From assembly GCF_001553785.1 (NCBI RefSeq), contig NZ_LOJP01000001.1, positions 2,706,971-2,760,853 on the forward strand: a stretch of 53,883 bases of DNA. The letters run 5' to 3'. Below, piece by piece: positions 51,574-53,883 of this stretch. The position numbers and the translations under genes were made by a program. The notes below the pieces were generated by a model that was not told where the DNA came from, did not search any database, and saw only the letters and a list, made by a program, of their open reading frames with translations. The stretch comes from Actinoplanes sp. TFC3 (GTDB taxonomy: Bacteria; Actinomycetota; Actinomycetes; Mycobacteriales; Micromonosporaceae). Numbering within the stretch: position 1 is the first letter of the stretch; each line of letters starts with the position of its first letter.

Positions 51574-52521
51574 CTAGCGGGCGGCGGGGGCGAGGACGAT
51601 GACCTTGCCGGACAGCTCGCCGGCGGCGGCCCGGGTGTGCAGAGCCGGGAGATCGGCCAGCGGCACCCGTCCGGCGACCTCGACGCGGAGCCGGCCTGCG
51701 TCGATCTGCGCGACCAACTGGGCCAGTTGCTCGGCGTCGCTGCGCACGAACAGGTCGATGCCGCGCACGTTGCGGTCCTCGTCGCTGGGGGCGGGCATCC
51801 AGACCGTCGTGTTGACCAGGACGCCACCATCGCGAATCAGGGTGATCAGCGTGGTCAGTTGGTCGGGGGTGATGGGGGCGAGGTTGAGCACCACGTCGAC
51901 CGGCTCGGTGACCGCCGCGCTCACCTCGGTGCTGGTGTGGTCGATGACCTCGTCGGCGCCCGCGGTCTCGGCGCGTCCGGCGCTGCGCGAGCTGGCGGTG
52001 GCGATGACGTGGGCTCCGGCGTTCTTGGCGAACTGGATGGCGTAGTCACCGACCGCGCCACCGGCACCGTTGATCAGCACCCGCTGCCCGGCGGTGAGCT
52101 TGGCGTGCTCGAACAGGGCCTGCCAGGCGGTGAGGCCCACCAGCGGCAGGGCGGCGGCGTCGGCGAGCGGGATGCTGGTGGGCGCCGCGGTGAGGGCCTC
52201 GGCCGGGGCGAGCACATACTCCGCTGCCGCGCCCACGCCGCCCATCGGCAGGAAGCCGATGACCTGGTCGCCGACGGTGAGGCCGGTGACGTCCGCACCG
52301 AGCGCGTCGACGGTGCCGGCGACGTCGATGCCGGGGGTGTGGGGCAGGGTCACCGGGATCGGGCCCTGCATGAAGCCGCCGCGGATGGTGGCGTCGACGC
52401 CGTTGAACGAGGTGGCGGCGACGCGGACGCGCACCTGTCCGGCGGCGGGGGTGGGCTGCTCGACGTCCTCGACGCGCAGGACGGACGGGTCGCCGTACTC
52501 GTAAAAACGCACTGCCTTCAT
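51574..52521 (-). CDS. Zinc-free quinone-oxidoreductase-like MDR protein
   Basis: A 315-residue medium-chain dehydrogenase/reductase of the quinone oxidoreductase type. It begins MKAVRFYEYGDPSVLRVEDV, with the GroES-like domain PGIDVAGTVDALG and the nucleotide loop VLINGAGGAVGDYAIQFAK (about 147-165). Catalytic and structural zinc cysteines of alcohol dehydrogenases are absent. It reduces quinones or enones with NADPH in known relatives. Two GAAGC-containing palindromes lie upstream, suggesting control by a local repressor. It may be part of stress defence at the cluster edge rather than biosynthesis. ATG start chosen from the family N-terminus; a weak upstream ribosome site makes the start less certain. 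Confidence 0.9.
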   Translation of the reverse strand: MKAVRFYEYGDPSVLRVEDVEQPTPAAGQVRVRVAATSFNGVDATIRGGFMQGPIPVTLPHTPGIDVAGTVDALGADVTGLTVGDQVIGFLPMGGVGAAAEYVLAPAEALTAAPTSIPLADAAALPLVGLTAWQALFEHAKLTAGQRVLINGAGGAVGDYAIQFAKNAGAHVIATASSRSAGRAETAGADEVIDHTSTEVSAAVTEPVDVVLNLAPITPDQLTTLITLIRDGGVLVNTTVWMPAPSDEDRNVRGIDLFVRSDAEQLAQLVAQIDAGRLRVEVAGRVPLADLPALHTRAAAGELSGKVIVLAPAAR

Positions 52522-52553
52522 CAGAACCACGTGCCTTCCGGTTGGTGTGCCGT

Positions 52554-52605
52554 GTGCTTCGAACTTGAAGCACTCACCGACCATAGCGCGCTTCGAATTC
52601 GAAGC
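52554..52605. promoter_or_regulatory. Two GCTTCGAA-type palindromes upstream of the oxidoreductase
   Basis: GTGCTTC-N6-GAAGCAC (52554-52573) and the perfect 16-bp palindrome GCTTCGAATTCGAAGC (52590-52605) have centres 34 bp apart. They lie 33 to 84 bp upstream of the oxidoreductase start. Paired dyads of this kind are typical repressor operators. No regulator gene lies next to them. Confidence 0.65.
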
Positions 52606-52772
52606 AACCGTTCGGGCGTGTGACCTGGATTACAGCGAACGCTTCCGATGGGTTCAGGGTCGCGCATCGGGCAGGCCTGGTGAAGGCCGCAATGATCCAC
52701 CGGACGAGTTGTCCTGGAGTCGGAACGCACGCGCGCAGGCGTCAAGGCGCGCGTGGGGGGCATTACGGTGCC

Positions 52773-53405
52773 ATGAGCCTCCAGCCGATGACCCCGGCCG
52801 ATCTGCGACTCGGGGTGCAGGAGCTCACCCGCCGTGAGCCGCTGTTCGCCGGGGTTGTGGCGCACCACGGGTTTCCGCTGATGTGGGATCGCCCGCCGGG
52901 GTTTGCCTCGCTGCTGCACATCATGCTGGAGCAGCAGGTGTCGCTGGCCTCGGCGCGCGTCACCTTCGACCGGCTCGGTGCGCTGGCTGCTCCGCTGACC
53001 GCCAAGAACCTGCTGCAGCTCGACGACGCGCAGCTCCGGCAGGCCGGGCTGAGCCGGCAGAAGAGCCGGTACGCGCGAGCCATCGCGGCCGCCGTCGAGG
53101 ACGGCTCGCTGGACCTGGACGCACTGTCCGGATGCGACGACGATACGGTCGACGTCAAGCTGCGGGCCGTGGTGGGCATCGGCGCGTGGACGGCGGCGAT
53201 CTATCGCCTCTCCGCCCTCGGGCGCCCGGATGCCTGGCCGGGCGGGGATCTGGCTGTCGTGGCCGGGATCGCTCAGCTGTGGCAGTTGCCGGCGCTGCCG
53301 AGCCCGGCGGAAACTCTTGTGCGCGCCGAGGCGTGGCGTCCGTGGCGCGCGGTCGCGGCCCGGTTGCTGTGGCAGCACTATCTCGGCGTGCGCAAGCGAC
53401 CCTGA
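52773..53405 (+). CDS. HhH-GPD DNA glycosylase (AlkA/3-methyladenine type)
   Basis: A 210-residue base-excision repair enzyme. It has LLHIMLEQQVSLASARVTFDRL near the start, the helix-hairpin-helix VKLRAVVGIGAWTAAIYRL (about 128-146) and the catalytic Asp159 in PGGDLAVV. It removes alkylated bases from DNA. It lacks the N-terminal AlkA domain and so is the short form. ATG gives MSLQPMTPADLRLG. Enediynes cut DNA by sugar-radical chemistry, so this enzyme is not the classical resistance answer, but repair genes often sit at cluster borders. It may simply be the first flanking housekeeping gene. Confidence 0.9.
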   Translation: MSLQPMTPADLRLGVQELTRREPLFAGVVAHHGFPLMWDRPPGFASLLHIMLEQQVSLASARVTFDRLGALAAPLTAKNLLQLDDAQLRQAGLSRQKSRYARAIAAAVEDGSLDLDALSGCDDDTVDVKLRAVVGIGAWTAAIYRLSALGRPDAWPGGDLAVVAGIAQLWQLPALPSPAETLVRAEAWRPWRAVAARLLWQHYLGVRKRP

Positions 53406-53412
53406 AGGACAG

Positions 53413-53438
53413 CGGCCGGGGCCTCAAGGCCCCGGCCG
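53413..53438. terminator. Hairpin terminator after the DNA glycosylase
   Basis: CGGCCGGGGCC and GGCCCCGGCCG pair perfectly around TCAA, between convergent ends 53405 and 53458. It can act in both directions. Confidence 0.85.
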
Positions 53439-53457
53439 CCGGTGGTACGTCGGTGGA

Positions 53458-53883
53458 TCAGGAGAACGTCACCCAGTTCACGTTGACGAAGTCCGCCCGG
53501 CTGGGACCGGTGAACGTCACGTAGATGTCGTGCACCCCGGCGATGGTCCGGGTCATGACGACGGTGTCGGTACGCCAGTTCTGCCATCCGCCGGTGTTGC
53601 TGACCGGGATCGTCGCAACCACCGGGGAAGTGATGCCGTCGAGGCGCACCTCGAGCGTGCCGGTCACGCCGGGCCGGGCACCGGAGGCGATGCGGGCGCC
53701 GAAGAAATTCATCGGGAACTCGTTGGGGAACGTCACCTTGTCGAAGCGCAGCCAGTCACCGGCGGTGATGTACGCCGCGTTCTCGCCGCCGCCCTCGTCC
53801 GTCGCCGGCTCGTTGCGGATGCCGCTCTGCGCGTTCGGCAGCTCCGCCTGGATCATCGCGAAGCGCCGGGTGGGCGGGGGAGT
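53458..53883 (-). CDS. C-terminal carbohydrate-binding module (CBM6-like) of a secreted protein, cut by the right edge
   Basis: The visible ~140 C-terminal residues form a beta-sandwich carbohydrate-binding domain: FAMIQAELPNAQSG, GGGENAAYITAGDWLRFDKV, FGARIASGARPGVTGTLEVR and GVHDIYVTFTGPSRADFVNV are typical of CBM6. The frame stays open to the window edge with a Pro/Thr-rich stretch (TPPPTRR) just before, probably a linker from an upstream catalytic domain. An ATG at 53856 exists but is internal to the domain start, so I treat the gene as truncated by the window. It is likely an extracellular polysaccharide-degrading enzyme outside the antibiotic cluster. Confidence 0.8.
   Translation of the reverse strand, partial: TPPPTRRFAMIQAELPNAQSGIRNEPATDEGGGENAAYITAGDWLRFDKVTFPNEFPMNFFGARIASGARPGVTGTLEVRLDGITSPVVATIPVSNTGGWQNWRTDTVVMTRTIAGVHDIYVTFTGPSRADFVNVNWVTFS

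Overview
The window is high-GC actinobacterial DNA with dense, often overlapping genes (many ATGA or GTGA junctions). Its gene style (SARP regulator, ClpC1-type ClpC, many GTG starts) suits a Micromonosporaceae-like filamentous actinomycete; I cannot name the species. Most of it reads as one enediyne antitumour-antibiotic gene cluster. The diagnostic core is the enediyne PKS cassette at 15.4-25.6 kb: a DUF1702 protein, UnbV, UnbU, the iterative enediyne synthase PKSE (KS-AT-ACP-KR-DH-PPTase) and the hotdog thioesterase, nearly all overlapping by 4 bp.

Left arm (1-15.2 kb). A minus-strand operon (6025 to <1) encodes an unrecognised HDLFGH-motif protein, a SufS-like cysteine desulfurase, a cystathionine/methionine gamma-lyase-family PLP enzyme, a homocysteine S-methyltransferase and the TldD/TldE protease pair. 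This looks like a sulfur-mobilising module, and I infer it may supply a methyl-polysulfide trigger like that of 10-membered enediynes. Next come an HxlR regulator with an SCP2-like domain, then an operon of PRMT-like methyltransferase, small beta-propeller protein and UbiB-like kinase. A SARP regulator (TTA at codon 6), a complete ClpC and an AraC regulator follow.

Middle (25.6-41.2 kb). After the cassette lie a His-rich membrane protein with a CopC-like partner, MerR and AhpD-like genes, a methyltransferase with a DUF885 metallopeptidase, DUF899 and SRPBCC genes, and a P450. A GT1 glycosyltransferase, methyltransferase, DHA2 exporter and EF-hand protein appear to form one operon. Two further methyltransferases flank a secreted SELENBP/methanethiol-oxidase-like protein.

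Right arm (41.2-53.9 kb). A minus-strand operon contains an isopenicillin-N-epimerase-like PLP enzyme, two oligopeptide-binding-type proteins that lack signal peptides, a second beta-propeller paralogue and a 73-residue Cys-rich mini-protein. Then come a large unrecognised protein started at TTG, a third propeller paralogue joined to a sugar-1-phosphate nucleotidylyltransferase, a polytopic membrane protein, a flavin reductase, a quinone-oxidoreductase-like protein, an AlkA-type DNA glycosylase and the C-terminal part of a CBM6-like secreted protein. The cluster probably ends around 51-53 kb.

Regulatory signals include a repeat pair in SARP geometry before the PKS cassette, five TTA codons, three related CTTnGTnAAG operator-like sites and five strong hairpin terminators. 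The most novel material is the three-member propeller family, the cytosolic substrate-binding pair and the sulfur/TldDE operon. No tRNA, rRNA, CRISPR array or insertion sequence was seen, and no gene-free stretch exceeds 300 bp.
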